DNA from: Paraburkholderia panacisoli
GTDB taxonomy: Bacteria > Pseudomonadota > Gammaproteobacteria > Burkholderiales > Burkholderiaceae
Assembly (NCBI RefSeq): GCF_008369935.1
Contig: NZ_VTUZ01000031.1
Coordinates: 56,197 to 120,196, forward strand
DNA length: 64,000 nt
Direction of reading: 5' to 3'
Positions within the stretch are counted from its first letter, which is position 1. Each line of letters begins with the position of its first letter. Under the pieces are notes generated by a model. It made no database searches and had not been told where the DNA came from. It saw only the letters and a list, made by a program, of their open reading frames with translations. Positions 25,195-34,316 of this stretch are shown piece by piece. The position numbers were made by a program, and so were the translations under genes.

Positions 25195-27075
25195 TTATTT
25201 CCCCACCAGCAAGCTCGAGTCGTCCACGCGATCCGCCTTGCCGCCAGCGGTCTCGCGCATCAACTCGGGCTGCTCGCTGAAGCCCTTGATCAACTCCAGC
25301 GCCTGACGCTCGAACAGGCGCCGATACAGGCCGTTCTCGCGCCGGATCAGCGCGTCGTGGCTGCCTTCCTCGATCACCTTGCCCTTGTCCAGCACCAGCA
25401 GTCGGTCCAGCGCGCGCACGGTGGACAGGCGGTGCGCCACCACCAGGGTCGTGCGTCCCACCATCAGCCGCTCCATCGCCTGCTGGATCAGCACTTCGCT
25501 TTCGCTGTCGAGACTCGATGTGGCTTCGTCCAGAATCAAAATCGGGGCGTCGGCGAGGAATGCCCGCGCGATCGCTACCCGCTGACGCTCGCCGCCCGAG
25601 AGCTTGACGCCGCGTTCGCCCACCAGGGTGTCATAGCCGTTGGGCAGCGCCGTAATGAAGCCGTGCGCGCTCGCGAGCCGCGCAGCGTGCTCGATCTCGG
25701 CGCGGCTCGCACCCGGCCGCGCATAGGCGATGTTCTCGGCAAGCGAGCGGTGAAACAACACCGGCTCCTGCTGAACGATGGCGATCTGACTGCGCAACGA
25801 CGCTTGCCGCACCTGCGCGATGTCCTGGCCGTCGATCGTGATCCGGCCGCCCGAAACGTCGTAGAGACGCTGGATCAGCTTGATGAAGGTCGTCTTGCCC
25901 GAACCCGAATGCCCGACCAGCCCGACGCGTTCTCCCGGCGCGATGCGCAGGGAGAAGTTGTCGTAGAGGGGCCGGTCATGCGCGCCATAGTGGAAAGTGA
26001 CGTGCTCGAAACGGATTTCACCCCGGCCGATCGCGATCGGGCCCGCGCCGGGGCGGTCCTCGATCCCGAGCGGCTGCGCCTCCAGCGACACCAGTTCCTC
26101 CATGTCGTTGACCGAGCGTTGCAGATTGCGGATGTGCATGCCGACATCGCGCAGATAGCCCTGCAACATGAAGAACATCGTCAGCGCGAAGGTGATGTCG
26201 CCGACGCTCGCCTGGCCGCGCGCCCATAGCACCAGCGCCGCGCCGAGAATGGCGGCCTGGATCGCCACCAGCATGCCGCCCTGCACGCCGCCGTTGATCG
26301 TGCCGCGCACCCACGTGCGGCGCGTGCGGTGCGCCCACTTGCCGATCACGCGCTCGAGCAGCGTTTCCTCGCGTTCCTCGGCGCCGAAGGCCTTCACCAC
26401 GCCGTTGCAGCTGACCGCGTCGGCGAGCGCGCCGCCCATGCGCGTGTCCCAGGCGTTCGCGAGGCGCGCGGCCGGCGCGACAATGCCGAGCGAGATGGTC
26501 ACGGTCACGGCGATATACAGCACCGAGCCGACGCCGACCACCGCGCCCATCATCGGCCAGCGCCAGCCGAGCAGCGCCGTCGCGCCGGTCAGCATCGCCA
26601 GCGACGGCAGCAGCGCGATCAGCAGCGTGTCGTTGAGCAGGTCGAGCGCCCACATCCCGCGCGTGATTTTGCGCACCGTGGAGCCGGCAAAGCTGTTGGC
26701 GTGCCAGTCGGTCGAAAAGCGCTGCACGCGATGAAACGCATTCGCGGCGATCTCGCTCATCATCTTCAGCGTGAGCCTGATGATGTTGAAGTACACGCCC
26801 TGGCGAAGCAGCGTGGCGCCGAGGCCGAGTGCGGCCAGCACGCAGAACGCCGTGAGCGCCGCGTGCCATGCGCCGCGATCGGCGGCCGGGCCGGAGGCGA
26901 TCGCGTCGACGAGGCGGCCGGCGAACATCGGCGTGAGCACGTCCGCGAGGGCCGAGCACAGCGCCAGTGCAGCGATGGCGACGATGCGCCACGGCTGTTG
27001 CGCCCAGTGACGGAAGGTGAAGCCGAGGACATCCCTGAAGGCCTGTCCGCGAAAGTCGAGTTTCTTGTTAGCCAT
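25195..27075 (-). CDS. ABC exporter, fused membrane and ATPase domains (second copy)
   Basis: A half-transporter of 626 residues. An N-terminal six-helix domain (about residues 20-320) is followed by an ATPase domain with Walker A (GLVGHSGSGKTT), the signature LSGGERQRVAIARA, Walker B (ILILDEATSSLD) and the H-loop (LVVAHRLSTV). It is a homologue, not a close duplicate, of the exporter at 19720-21555. ATG 27075 (MANKKLDFRGQAFRD) is chosen; the frame is open 42 codons further upstream, without similarity. Substrate unknown; lipid or multidrug exporters are the nearest relatives. Confidence 0.9.
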   Translation of the reverse strand: MANKKLDFRGQAFRDVLGFTFRHWAQQPWRIVAIAALALCSALADVLTPMFAGRLVDAIASGPAADRGAWHAALTAFCVLAALGLGATLLRQGVYFNIIRLTLKMMSEIAANAFHRVQRFSTDWHANSFAGSTVRKITRGMWALDLLNDTLLIALLPSLAMLTGATALLGWRWPMMGAVVGVGSVLYIAVTVTISLGIVAPAARLANAWDTRMGGALADAVSCNGVVKAFGAEEREETLLERVIGKWAHRTRRTWVRGTINGGVQGGMLVAIQAAILGAALVLWARGQASVGDITFALTMFFMLQGYLRDVGMHIRNLQRSVNDMEELVSLEAQPLGIEDRPGAGPIAIGRGEIRFEHVTFHYGAHDRPLYDNFSLRIAPGERVGLVGHSGSGKTTFIKLIQRLYDVSGGRITIDGQDIAQVRQASLRSQIAIVQQEPVLFHRSLAENIAYARPGASRAEIEHAARLASAHGFITALPNGYDTLVGERGVKLSGGERQRVAIARAFLADAPILILDEATSSLDSESEVLIQQAMERLMVGRTTLVVAHRLSTVRALDRLLVLDKGKVIEEGSHDALIRRENGLYRRLFERQALELIKGFSEQPELMRETAGGKADRVDDSSLLVGK

Positions 27076-27430
27076 TTGCGACGAACCGGCCACGCGTGAG
27101 CGCACCGAGGTTCCGATCAACAGCGAAAGGACGAGACAGTCGAAGCGTGCCGGAATACGGCCGGCAATGGGACTACGGACTGTCGTGGATTGGGGCGGCA
27201 CGCTCGTGGGAGCAGGGTCCGCCTGAGCGACGACCTGACGACTTTAAGGTCGGGGCAGCGGTCGCGAGACCATGCGAGGGAGAGCGATATGCACTGCGAA
27301 CATGACGCCTCCCTGTGGTCGAGTGACTGGAGAAGATGGCCGGAGCGAATGCCCAGAGAGGCGACTATAGCAGCAGCGCCGGGCGCTCGCAATCGAACCC
27401 AAAACGAACCTGAAACGAAACCAAAACGGA
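27076..27430. promoter_or_regulatory. Upstream region of the second ABC exporter
   Basis: About 355 bases between the exporter start and the tRNA-Val terminator. I see no gene. It must carry the exporter promoter, but no clear -35/-10 pair stands out. Confidence 0.35.
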
Positions 27431-27462
27431 AAAGGGCTTACGCATTGCTGCGTAAGCCCTTT
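27431..27462 (-). terminator. Terminator of tRNA-Val
   Basis: A 14-bp perfect stem (AAAGGGCTTACGCA with TGCGTAAGCCCTTT) with a 4-base loop is followed on the minus strand by TTCCGTTTT. It lies 30 bases past the tRNA. Confidence 0.88.
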
Positions 27463-27491
27463 GATCTTCGGTGATCGACACACCAAAATTC

Positions 27492-27566
27492 TGGTGGGTA
27501 GTACTGGGATCGAACCAGTGACCCCTGCCGTGTGAAGGCAGTGCTCTACCGCTGAGCTAACCACCC
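27492..27566 (-). tRNA. tRNA-Val (CAC)
   Basis: A 75-base cloverleaf on the minus strand. The acceptor is GGGTGGT with ACTACCC, the anticodon stem CTGCC/GGCAG, and the loop TTCACAC gives anticodon CAC (reads GUG). T-loop TTCGATC; CCA is encoded. It lies about 50 bases after dnaQ and may share its transcript. Confidence 0.96.
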
Positions 27567-27614
27567 GAAGAGAGCCGAATTATGTCAGGGATTTTCGGGC
27601 TCGTCTAGTCCTTT

Positions 27615-28349
27615 TTAAGTAGTTTGCTCATCCGCGGTCGTCGCAGGCTCGACGCGCCATACGCTGGTGCCTTTGATCGCCTTGTCGAGGCCGTCGAGCA
27701 CGGCATCGTGCGCGGCGACTTCGTCGTCGGACGCGGCGATCACGATCAGGTCCAGCGAGTCGAGCGCGACGCGCGGCGCGTGCGCGTTGCCGCCCGCATG
27801 CGATTCGCCGAGCATGTCGATGACGAGGCTTTCCTGGCCGCGCGTCATCGCCAGGTAGACTTCGGCGAGCAGTTCCGAGTCGAGCAGCGCGCCGTGCAGC
27901 GTGCGGTGCGCGTTGCTGATGCCGAAGCGGTCACACAGCGCATCGAGCGAATTGCGCTTGCCGGGGAACATCTGTTTCGCGCGCGCGAGCGTGTCGATGA
28001 TCTCGCCGCAATGACTGCTCACCGGCGGCAAGCCCAGCAACGCGAACTCGACGTCGAGAAAGCCGATATCGAACGGCGCGTTGTGAATGATCAGGTCCGC
28101 GCCCTGGATGAAGTCGCGAAACTGATCGGCGATTTCGCCGAACTTCGGCTTGTCGCTTAGAAATTCCGTGGTCAAGCCGTGCACGGCCAGCGCGCCCGGA
28201 TCGCTATCGCGTTCCGGGTTGATATAGAAGTGCAGGTTGTTGCCGGTGAGCCGGCGGTTCACCAGCTCGACACAGCCGAGTTCGAGAATCCGGTCGCCGG
28301 TGCGGGCATTCAGGCCGGTGGTTTCGGTATCGAGGATGAGTTGACGCAT
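27615..28349 (-). CDS. dnaQ: DNA polymerase III epsilon subunit (proofreading exonuclease)
   Basis: DnaQ is the 3'-5' proofreading exonuclease of the replicative polymerase. The 244-residue protein has the three exonuclease motifs: Exo I LILDTETTGLN, Exo II HNAPFDIGFLD, and Exo III (DEDDh type) HRTLHGALLDSELLAE. The C-terminal tail (VLDGLDKAIKGTSVW and beyond) corresponds to the polymerase-binding segment. It is downstream of rnhA on the same strand, a pairing also seen (divergently) in E. coli. Confidence 0.95.
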   Translation of the reverse strand: MRQLILDTETTGLNARTGDRILELGCVELVNRRLTGNNLHFYINPERDSDPGALAVHGLTTEFLSDKPKFGEIADQFRDFIQGADLIIHNAPFDIGFLDVEFALLGLPPVSSHCGEIIDTLARAKQMFPGKRNSLDALCDRFGISNAHRTLHGALLDSELLAEVYLAMTRGQESLVIDMLGESHAGGNAHAPRVALDSLDLIVIAASDDEVAAHDAVLDGLDKAIKGTSVWRVEPATTADEQTT

Positions 28350-28447
28350 GGGGGATTAGCTTGCCTCAGAGAATTGCAGCGAAAAGAACAGCGCGGAAAC
28401 GGCGCGGGACGGGCGCGAGGCGTGGGCCGCGCGCAGTGCGGCGGCCC

Positions 28448-28894
28448 TCAGGCTTGCGCGAGCGATGCGACGCCGCGGTTGGCCAGCTGGTCGGCGCGCT
28501 CGTTTTCCGGATGCCCGTTGTGCCCGCGCACCCAGCGCCATTCGATTTCGTGCTGCGCGACGAGCGCGTCGAGCCGCTTCCACAAGTCGGCGTTCTTCAC
28601 CGGCTGTTTGGCGGCGGTAATCCAGCCTTTTTTCTTCCAACCGTGAATCCACTCGCTGATGCCTTTCTGCACGTACTGCGAGTCGGTGTGCACGACCGCC
28701 TTGCAGGGGCGCTTCAGTGCCTCGAGCGCGGAGATCACCCCCATCAGCTCCATGCGGTTGTTGGTCGTGTTGGCTTCGCCGCCGAACAGTTCTTTTTCCT
28801 GGTCGCCGAAGCGCAGCAGCGCGCCCCAGCCGCCGGGGCCGGGATTGCCCTTGCAGGCGCCGTCGGTATAAATGTCGATGAGATCGGGAGTCAT
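28448..28894 (-). CDS. rnhA: Ribonuclease HI
   Basis: RNase HI cuts RNA in RNA-DNA hybrids, removing primers and R-loops. The 148-residue protein has the DEDD catalytic set: Asp in IYTDGACKGNPGPGGW, Glu in NRMELMG, Asp in HTDSQYV, and Asp in GHPENERADQLA. ATG 28894 overlaps the stop of the upstream methyltransferase (ATGA), indicating coupling. A longer in-frame extension exists but is Arg-rich shadow sequence. Confidence 0.96.
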   Translation of the reverse strand: MTPDLIDIYTDGACKGNPGPGGWGALLRFGDQEKELFGGEANTTNNRMELMGVISALEALKRPCKAVVHTDSQYVQKGISEWIHGWKKKGWITAAKQPVKNADLWKRLDALVAQHEIEWRWVRGHNGHPENERADQLANRGVASLAQA

Positions 28895-29760
28895 TGAGTG
28901 TGGTTGCGTGTGTTCGGGGTGGCGGCGGGCGCGAGGCCCGGGGCGAGCACGGGTTTTTTCACTTTCAGCGGACCGACGAGGCGCATGCCGCGCACGCGCT
29001 TGATCGCCTTGATCATGTAGGTGGCGCCGAAGATCGGCCACCAGCGGTCGCCGGCGGCTTCCATGAAACCGTAGCGGGAGAGCCACTGCTCGCTGTCGAG
29101 CGGCGGACGATAGCAGCCGAAGCGTCCGCGTTCAAGGTCGAAGCCCAGCAGCTTGATCCAGTCCTTCAGGCGCGTGAACGCGATCAGGTCGACCGCCGCG
29201 GGCACGAACGGCCGGCCGGTCACCTTGCCGACCGACTGCCGCGCGCCCCACAGCGACAGCGAGTTGAAGCCGAGAATGATCAGCTGGCCTTCGGGCATCA
29301 GCACGCGCTCGGCCTCGCGCAGCAGCCGATGCGGGTCGCTCGTGAATTCCAGCGTGTGCGGCATCACGATCAGATCGACGCTCTGCGCTTCGAACGGCAG
29401 GTCCAGCAGGTCGCACCAGAGCGCGCTGCGGCCGGCCGGCGCGGGCAGGCTCGCCGGGTTGCTTTGTGCTGCGCCGTTGCCCGGACCACCGCTCGATCCC
29501 TTGCGATTGCCGCCATGCGCCGCGCCGCGCGGAAATTCGTAGGGTGCGCTGGCTCCGCTGGCGGCATCGAGCACGAGGCCGCGGCACGGCATGCGGTTTT
29601 CGCGCAACGCATCGAGCTGCGGCAGGCCGAGTTGCAGCGCATGATAGCCGAACACGTCCGACACCACGCGGTCGAGCTGGGTCTGTTCCCAGTCGAGCAC
29701 ATAGCGGCCAGGCGGTGAGCCGGTCCAGGCGGGCCAGTCTATAATCGCTCGATCAGTCAT
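28891..29760 (-). CDS. SAM-dependent methyltransferase
   Basis: A class I-type methyltransferase. It has a SAM-binding start (GLVLDAASGA), an acidic motif (WCDLLDLPFEAQSVDLIVMP) and a post-motif LLREAERVLMPEGQLIILGF. Similar proteins next to rnhA and gloB are common in beta- and gammaproteobacteria, but the substrate is not established. ATG 29760 (MTDRAIIDWPAW) gives 289 residues and leaves 19 bases to the divergent gloB start. An upstream ATG at 29823 would run into gloB and is unlikely. Between motif I and the acidic motif there is a Gly/Asn-rich insert of about 30 residues. Confidence 0.88.
   Translation of the reverse strand: MTDRAIIDWPAWTGSPPGRYVLDWEQTQLDRVVSDVFGYHALQLGLPQLDALRENRMPCRGLVLDAASGASAPYEFPRGAAHGGNRKGSSGGPGNGAAQSNPASLPAPAGRSALWCDLLDLPFEAQSVDLIVMPHTLEFTSDPHRLLREAERVLMPEGQLIILGFNSLSLWGARQSVGKVTGRPFVPAAVDLIAFTRLKDWIKLLGFDLERGRFGCYRPPLDSEQWLSRYGFMEAAGDRWWPIFGATYMIKAIKRVRGMRLVGPLKVKKPVLAPGLAPAATPNTRNHTQ
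29740..29745 (+). promoter_or_regulatory. Probable -10 box of gloB
   Basis: A perfect TATAAT 34 bases upstream of the gloB ATG lies inside the first codons of the divergent methyltransferase. The two promoters therefore must overlap. The -35 is not clear. Confidence 0.55.
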
Positions 29761-29779
29761 ATCAAAGAATGCGTCGCCT

Positions 29780-30571
29780 ATGAATGCGCTCGAGTACGTA
29801 CCGGTCCCGGCGTTTGAAGACAATTACATCTGGGTCGTTTCCGACGGTCACCACGCGGTGGTCGTCGATCCGGGTGAGGCTGCCCCCGTGCGTGCCTATC
29901 TGGCAAAACGCGGATGGCGGCTGAGCGCTATTTTACTCACGCACCATCATCAAGACCACGTCGGCGGGGTGGCCGATCTGCTGAACGGCCAGGCCGTGCC
30001 GGTCTACGGCCCCGCGGGTGAAGCGATCGAGCATCTCACGCACCGTCTCAAAAATGGCGATCACGTGACAATTGCGGCGCCCGCACTCGAATTCAGCGTG
30101 CTCGACGTACCGGGTCACACGAGCGGACACATCGCGTATTTTCAGGCGGCCGACCCGCGCGGCACGCCGCACGTCTTTTGCGGCGACACGCTGTTCGCGT
30201 GCGGCTGCGGCCGGCTGTTCGAAGGCACGCCGCGGCAGATGCTCGCGTCGCTGGACGCGCTCGCCGCGCTGCCCGGTGCGACCGAAGTGCATTGCGCGCA
30301 CGAGTACACGTTGTCGAATATCCGTTTCGCGCTCGCCTGCGAGCCGGGCAACGTCGAACTGCAAGCCTGGCGCGACAAGGCGAGCGAACTGCGAGCGCGC
30401 CATGTGCCGACGCTGCCGACCACCATCGCGCACGAGCGCGCGGTGAATCCATTCCTGCGCGCAGCCAGCCCGGCGGTGCAGGCGGCCTTGCAGGAGCAAC
30501 TGCACGAAAAGGTATCCGACCGCTTGACGGCTTTTACATTGATGCGAGAATGGAAGAACCGCTTCCGTTAG
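29780..30571 (+). CDS. gloB: Hydroxyacylglutathione hydrolase (glyoxalase II)
   Basis: GloB hydrolyses S-D-lactoylglutathione to D-lactate and glutathione, completing methylglyoxal detoxification. The 263-residue metallo-beta-lactamase-fold protein has the metal-binding THHHQDH motif, further ligands in VPGHTSGH, FCGDTLFACGCGR and CAHEYT, and the glutathione-binding C-terminal helical domain. Its start faces the methyltransferase across a very short gap. Confidence 0.96.
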   Translation: MNALEYVPVPAFEDNYIWVVSDGHHAVVVDPGEAAPVRAYLAKRGWRLSAILLTHHHQDHVGGVADLLNGQAVPVYGPAGEAIEHLTHRLKNGDHVTIAAPALEFSVLDVPGHTSGHIAYFQAADPRGTPHVFCGDTLFACGCGRLFEGTPRQMLASLDALAALPGATEVHCAHEYTLSNIRFALACEPGNVELQAWRDKASELRARHVPTLPTTIAHERAVNPFLRAASPAVQAALQEQLHEKVSDRLTAFTLMREWKNRFR

Positions 30572-30727
30572 TCCAGACCGCATTAAGCTCTCTTCACGCG
30601 AACAATCGGGAAGATTCGCCAAGCCCAAGATTTCCTTGATTTTTTTCGACATTTTCCGATTGACGTAAACGTTGCCGTTTCGTACTATCGGCTGCAAATT
30701 CCAGCCCTTTTGGAAGCCGAGACGTTC

Positions 30728-32422
30728 ATGCGATTTATCTTAAGTGCGTTATTGGTCCTGACACTCGCCGCTTGCGCGAGTCAAGGGCCAACAACGGGCA
30801 GTTCCACCACCGCAACCAATCCCGCCACCCAGCAAGCCGTAGCCGACGCCCTTCGCAAGACAGCCACCGCCAAAGAAACGATCAACGTAGACCAGGGTTC
30901 GGTCAGTCAGCTCACCAGCGCGGACGCCGATCTGTGGGGCCGTATTCGCCGTGGTTTCCAGATGCCGGACCTGCAGACCGACCTCGTCGACATGCAGGTC
31001 AGCTGGTACGCGCAGCGTCCCGATTACGTGCAACGCATGACCGAGCGTTCGCAGAAGTACCTGTATCACATCGTCGAAGAACTCGAGGCGCGCCATATGC
31101 CGACCGAGCTCGCGTTGCTGCCGTTCATCGAGTCCGCGTATAGCCCGCAGGCGCTGTCGGTCGCGAAGGCCGCCGGCATGTGGCAGTTCATGCCGGGCAC
31201 CGGGCGCACCTACAACCTCAAGCAGAACATGTGGCAGGACGAGCGCCGCGACGTGCTGGCCTCGACCAGCGCCGCGCTCGACTATCTGTCGCGTCTGCAT
31301 GACATGTTCGGCGACTGGCAGTTGGCGCTCGCGGCGTACAACTGGGGCGAAGGCAACGTGCAGCGGGCGATCGCGCGCAACGAAGCGGCGGGGCTGCCCA
31401 CCGACTACCTGAGCCTGCGCATGCCGAACGAGACGCGCAATTACGTGCCCAAGCTGCAGGCGGTCAAGAACATCGTGATGAACCCGCAGATGTACGGGCT
31501 CACCTTGCCGTCGATCCCGAACCACCCGTATTTCGTCACGGTCACTACCTCGCACGACATCGACGTGGAGATGGCCGCCAAGCTCGCGAATCTGTCCACG
31601 GACGAATTCCGCTCGCTGAACCCGTCGTTCAAGAAGCCGGTGATTCTCGGCACGACGCAGCCGCAGATCCTGCTGCCGTTCGACAACGCCAGCGCGTTCG
31701 AGCGCAATCTGAAAGCGTATTCCGGCTCGCTGTCGTCGTGGACCACGTACACGGTCGACCAACGCGCGACGCCGGCGGCGATCGCGCAGAAGATCGGCGT
31801 CGACGCCGACACGCTGATGGAAGTGAACAAGATTCCGGTCGGCATGCGTCTGAAGCCCGGCTCGACGATCGTGGTGCCGCGCGGTTCGGACGACGACGAA
31901 GACATCAGCGCCGATGTTGCCGAAAGCGCGGTTCTGGCGATGGAGCCGGACGTCCCCGATACCCGCAAGATGCTGATCCGCGTGCGCCGCAATCAGACGA
32001 TGGCGGCCATCGCCGTGCGTTACGGCGTGTCGATCGGCCAGTTGAAGGCGTGGAACCGCACGCATCGCGATACGGTTTCGCGTGGCCAGGTGATCGTGCT
32101 GCACGTGCCGGTCGGCAAGGCGGTGCCGAGCGAGCCGGGTCCCGAGCGGATCGCGACCGACGTGCAGGGCGGCGGCGTCGAGAAGATCGGCACGCGCGTC
32201 GCGGACACGCATCGCGAATCGCGCTACGATAAAAAGAACGGTCGTGGCCGGTCGGCCGTGGTGAAAGTCTCCGAACCGGTAGGGAAAGTCAGCAAGCCGA
32301 CTGCGTCCAGCGCCAGCAAGGGCAAGGTGACGAAAGTGTCGGTTTCCACGTCCAGCAAGGCGTCGAAGGCTGCGGCAGAGAGCCGCCCAAAGACCGCGGC
32401 CAGCGCGAAGAAGGGTAAGTAG
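30728..32422 (+). CDS. mltD: Membrane-bound lytic murein transglycosylase D (MltD-like)
   Basis: A 564-residue lipoprotein that cleaves peptidoglycan glycan strands. The signal sequence ends in lipobox LTLAAC (Cys at about residue 16). The SLT domain lies at about residues 100-260, with the catalytic Glu in LLPFIESAYSPQALS (about residue 135) and the motif AGMWQFMPGTGR. Two LysM peptidoglycan-binding repeats follow (around TYTVDQRATPAAIAQKIGV and MLIRVRRNQTMAAIAVRYGV). The last 60 or so residues are Ser/Lys-rich and basic. ATG 30728 is chosen; TTG 30710 adds six residues. A strong terminator follows. Confidence 0.94.
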   Translation: MRFILSALLVLTLAACASQGPTTGSSTTATNPATQQAVADALRKTATAKETINVDQGSVSQLTSADADLWGRIRRGFQMPDLQTDLVDMQVSWYAQRPDYVQRMTERSQKYLYHIVEELEARHMPTELALLPFIESAYSPQALSVAKAAGMWQFMPGTGRTYNLKQNMWQDERRDVLASTSAALDYLSRLHDMFGDWQLALAAYNWGEGNVQRAIARNEAAGLPTDYLSLRMPNETRNYVPKLQAVKNIVMNPQMYGLTLPSIPNHPYFVTVTTSHDIDVEMAAKLANLSTDEFRSLNPSFKKPVILGTTQPQILLPFDNASAFERNLKAYSGSLSSWTTYTVDQRATPAAIAQKIGVDADTLMEVNKIPVGMRLKPGSTIVVPRGSDDDEDISADVAESAVLAMEPDVPDTRKMLIRVRRNQTMAAIAVRYGVSIGQLKAWNRTHRDTVSRGQVIVLHVPVGKAVPSEPGPERIATDVQGGGVEKIGTRVADTHRESRYDKKNGRGRSAVVKVSEPVGKVSKPTASSASKGKVTKVSVSTSSKASKAAAESRPKTAASAKKGK

Positions 32423-32508
32423 ACCAATAGCGGCTTCCACGGTAGTGACCACATGCGCTGCGGGGGCAGCGCATGGATTGCGCTCCGATCACGCACCGTG
32501 TTTTTTTC

Positions 32509-32538
32509 AACGCCGTCACCTGTGGTGACGGCGTTTTT
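32509..32538 (+). terminator. Terminator of mltD
   Basis: A 12-bp perfect stem (AACGCCGTCACC with GGTGACGGCGTT) with a 3-base loop is followed by TTTTT. It supports a downstream start for the MFS gene. Confidence 0.9.
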
Positions 32539-32622
32539 CATATGCGGGCCGTTGCGGGCGACACGGGCGTATTTCCTTTATCTTTTGTGCTTTGGCCACG
32601 TTGGCCTCCCAACGCAAAACTT

Positions 32623-33864
32623 ATGTCGTCGACCCAACTGCGCGTTTTTTTGCTGTTTTCCGCGGGCTATTTCGTTTCCTACCTGTTTCGCGGCGTCAAC
32701 CTCGGATTCGCGCCGTTCATCACGCACGATCTCGGCTTGTCGGCCACCGATCTGGGCTTGCTGACCAGCCTGTATTTCCTCGGTTTCGCGGGCGCGCAGA
32801 TTCCGGCTGGTGTGTTGCTCGATCACTTCGGCGCGCGGCGCGTAACGGCCGGCACGCTGTTGTTCGCCGCGCTGGGCATCTGGGTGTTCGGCGCCGCGCA
32901 GAGCCTCGGTGTGATGATGGTCGGGCGCCTGTTGATCGGGGTTGGCGTGTCCGTGTGCCTGGGCGCCGCATTCAAGGCGCTGGCGCAGCACTTCGCGAGC
33001 GCGCGGCTGCCGTTGATGAACGGGCTCGTGATGGCAATCGGCGGGTTCGGCGGCGTGATGGTTGGCTCGCCGCTCACGTGGGTGCTAGGTTTCGCGAGCT
33101 GGCGCGCGGTCTGCGTCGGGCTGGGTCTGCTGACCGTGCTGGTAGCGCTCGCGCAGTGGACGCTCGCGCCCGACTCGAAGGAAACTCACCACCAGGCGAG
33201 TCTCGGCGGGCAGTTCAAGGGCACTTTGCATATCCTGCGCAGTGCGGCGTTCTGGAAAATCGCGTCGTTCTCAGTCGTGACGCAAGGTGTCTTTTATGCG
33301 ATGCAGTCGCTGTGGGTCGGCGCGTGGTTGCGCGACGTGCAGGGTTTCGAGCCGCGCGAAGCGGCCGCGCTGGTGTCGATTCTCGGCTTCGCGATGATGG
33401 CCGGCTGCGTCGGTTTCGGCGCGGCGGCGCGCAGTCTGGAGCGGCGCGGCGTCTCGCTGTATGCGTTTTGCGGCATCGGCATGGCGTTGCACGTGCTGAC
33501 CCAGTTGTTGATCATGTTCCAGGCACCGCTGCCCGCGGGGCTGTTGTGGGCGGCCTATGGGATTTTCGGCGGGACCGGCATTCTCAGTTACGCGGTAATG
33601 GCCCGGCATTTCCCGGCACAGATGATCGGCCGGGTGAACACCACGCTGACGCTGATCATTTTCCTGCTGATATTCGGTTTCCAGATCGGCGTCGGCGCGG
33701 TGTTGTCGCATTGGCCCGCGAGCGGCGGGCATTATCCGCCGGCCGCGCATCTGAGCGCGTGGGGAATTCTGGTGACGCTGCAGGTGTTGAGCGCGATCTG
33801 GTACATGTTGCCGAGCCGCAAGACATCCCGCGCGACCAAAGTGCGCGCCGAGCAGGAGGCCTGA
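32623..33864 (+). CDS. Major facilitator superfamily transporter
   Basis: A 413-residue protein with about twelve hydrophobic segments. The MFS cytoplasmic-loop motif appears as GVLLDHFGARRV, a variant of the motif-A consensus, between helices 2 and 3. The N terminus SAGYFVSYLFRGVNLGFAP resembles the sugar-phosphate/anion:cation symporter side of the superfamily. The substrate cannot be assigned. ATG 32623 (MSSTQLRVFLLF) is chosen because a longer frame would run through the mltD terminator. The last 15 residues are charged. Confidence 0.88.
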   Translation: MSSTQLRVFLLFSAGYFVSYLFRGVNLGFAPFITHDLGLSATDLGLLTSLYFLGFAGAQIPAGVLLDHFGARRVTAGTLLFAALGIWVFGAAQSLGVMMVGRLLIGVGVSVCLGAAFKALAQHFASARLPLMNGLVMAIGGFGGVMVGSPLTWVLGFASWRAVCVGLGLLTVLVALAQWTLAPDSKETHHQASLGGQFKGTLHILRSAAFWKIASFSVVTQGVFYAMQSLWVGAWLRDVQGFEPREAAALVSILGFAMMAGCVGFGAAARSLERRGVSLYAFCGIGMALHVLTQLLIMFQAPLPAGLLWAAYGIFGGTGILSYAVMARHFPAQMIGRVNTTLTLIIFLLIFGFQIGVGAVLSHWPASGGHYPPAAHLSAWGILVTLQVLSAIWYMLPSRKTSRATKVRAEQEA

Positions 33865-34316
33865 GCGAGCGCGCGCGGCGGTCCGCACGCCGCCGCCGAT
33901 TTGCCGGCGCAAGGCCGGTTCGCAACTTGCAAATTTTTGTTGTCCGGCTCCGAGGCCAGCACTGGCAAGGCTTGGACCGCGGCGCAGGCCCGCATTGCCA
34001 AGCCGGCGCGCTATCTCGGATTTGGAGGGAAGGGCCGTTTCAGGCTATAATTTCAAGGTTTGAGCTTATCAACCCGCACCCTAGCGCCTACCTCTCCCAT
34101 ACCGTTCATCCGCCGCGCGCCATTGGCGTAGCAAGAAGGGCCCCGCACCCAGCCGATCCGTCTACACAATGGACACATTGGACACGTCGCGCGCCCCTTG
34201 CAACGTCAACTGCAGGTCGCGAGCGAGTCTGCGCGCGCATCCCATGGATGTGCTTCGCTGCGGCTCGCAGTCGGATAGGCTGGTCGGCAACAGGGTGTTC
34301 CCCCAAGGAGTCTCCC
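33865..34316 (+). promoter_or_regulatory. carAB upstream region
   Basis: About 450 bases before carA contain no gene I can support. A perfect TATAAT at 34046-34051 is the best promoter candidate, with a weak TTGGAG-type -35 about 18 bases upstream. It would give a leader of roughly 260 bases before the carA start, long enough for regulation by nucleotides or arginine as in other carAB operons. I see no clear attenuator. Confidence 0.5.

Noticed and set aside
32473..32622. N-terminal extension of the MFS transporter
   Set aside because: It crosses the mltD terminator and lacks membrane-protein character; ATG 32623 gives the normal MFS N terminus.
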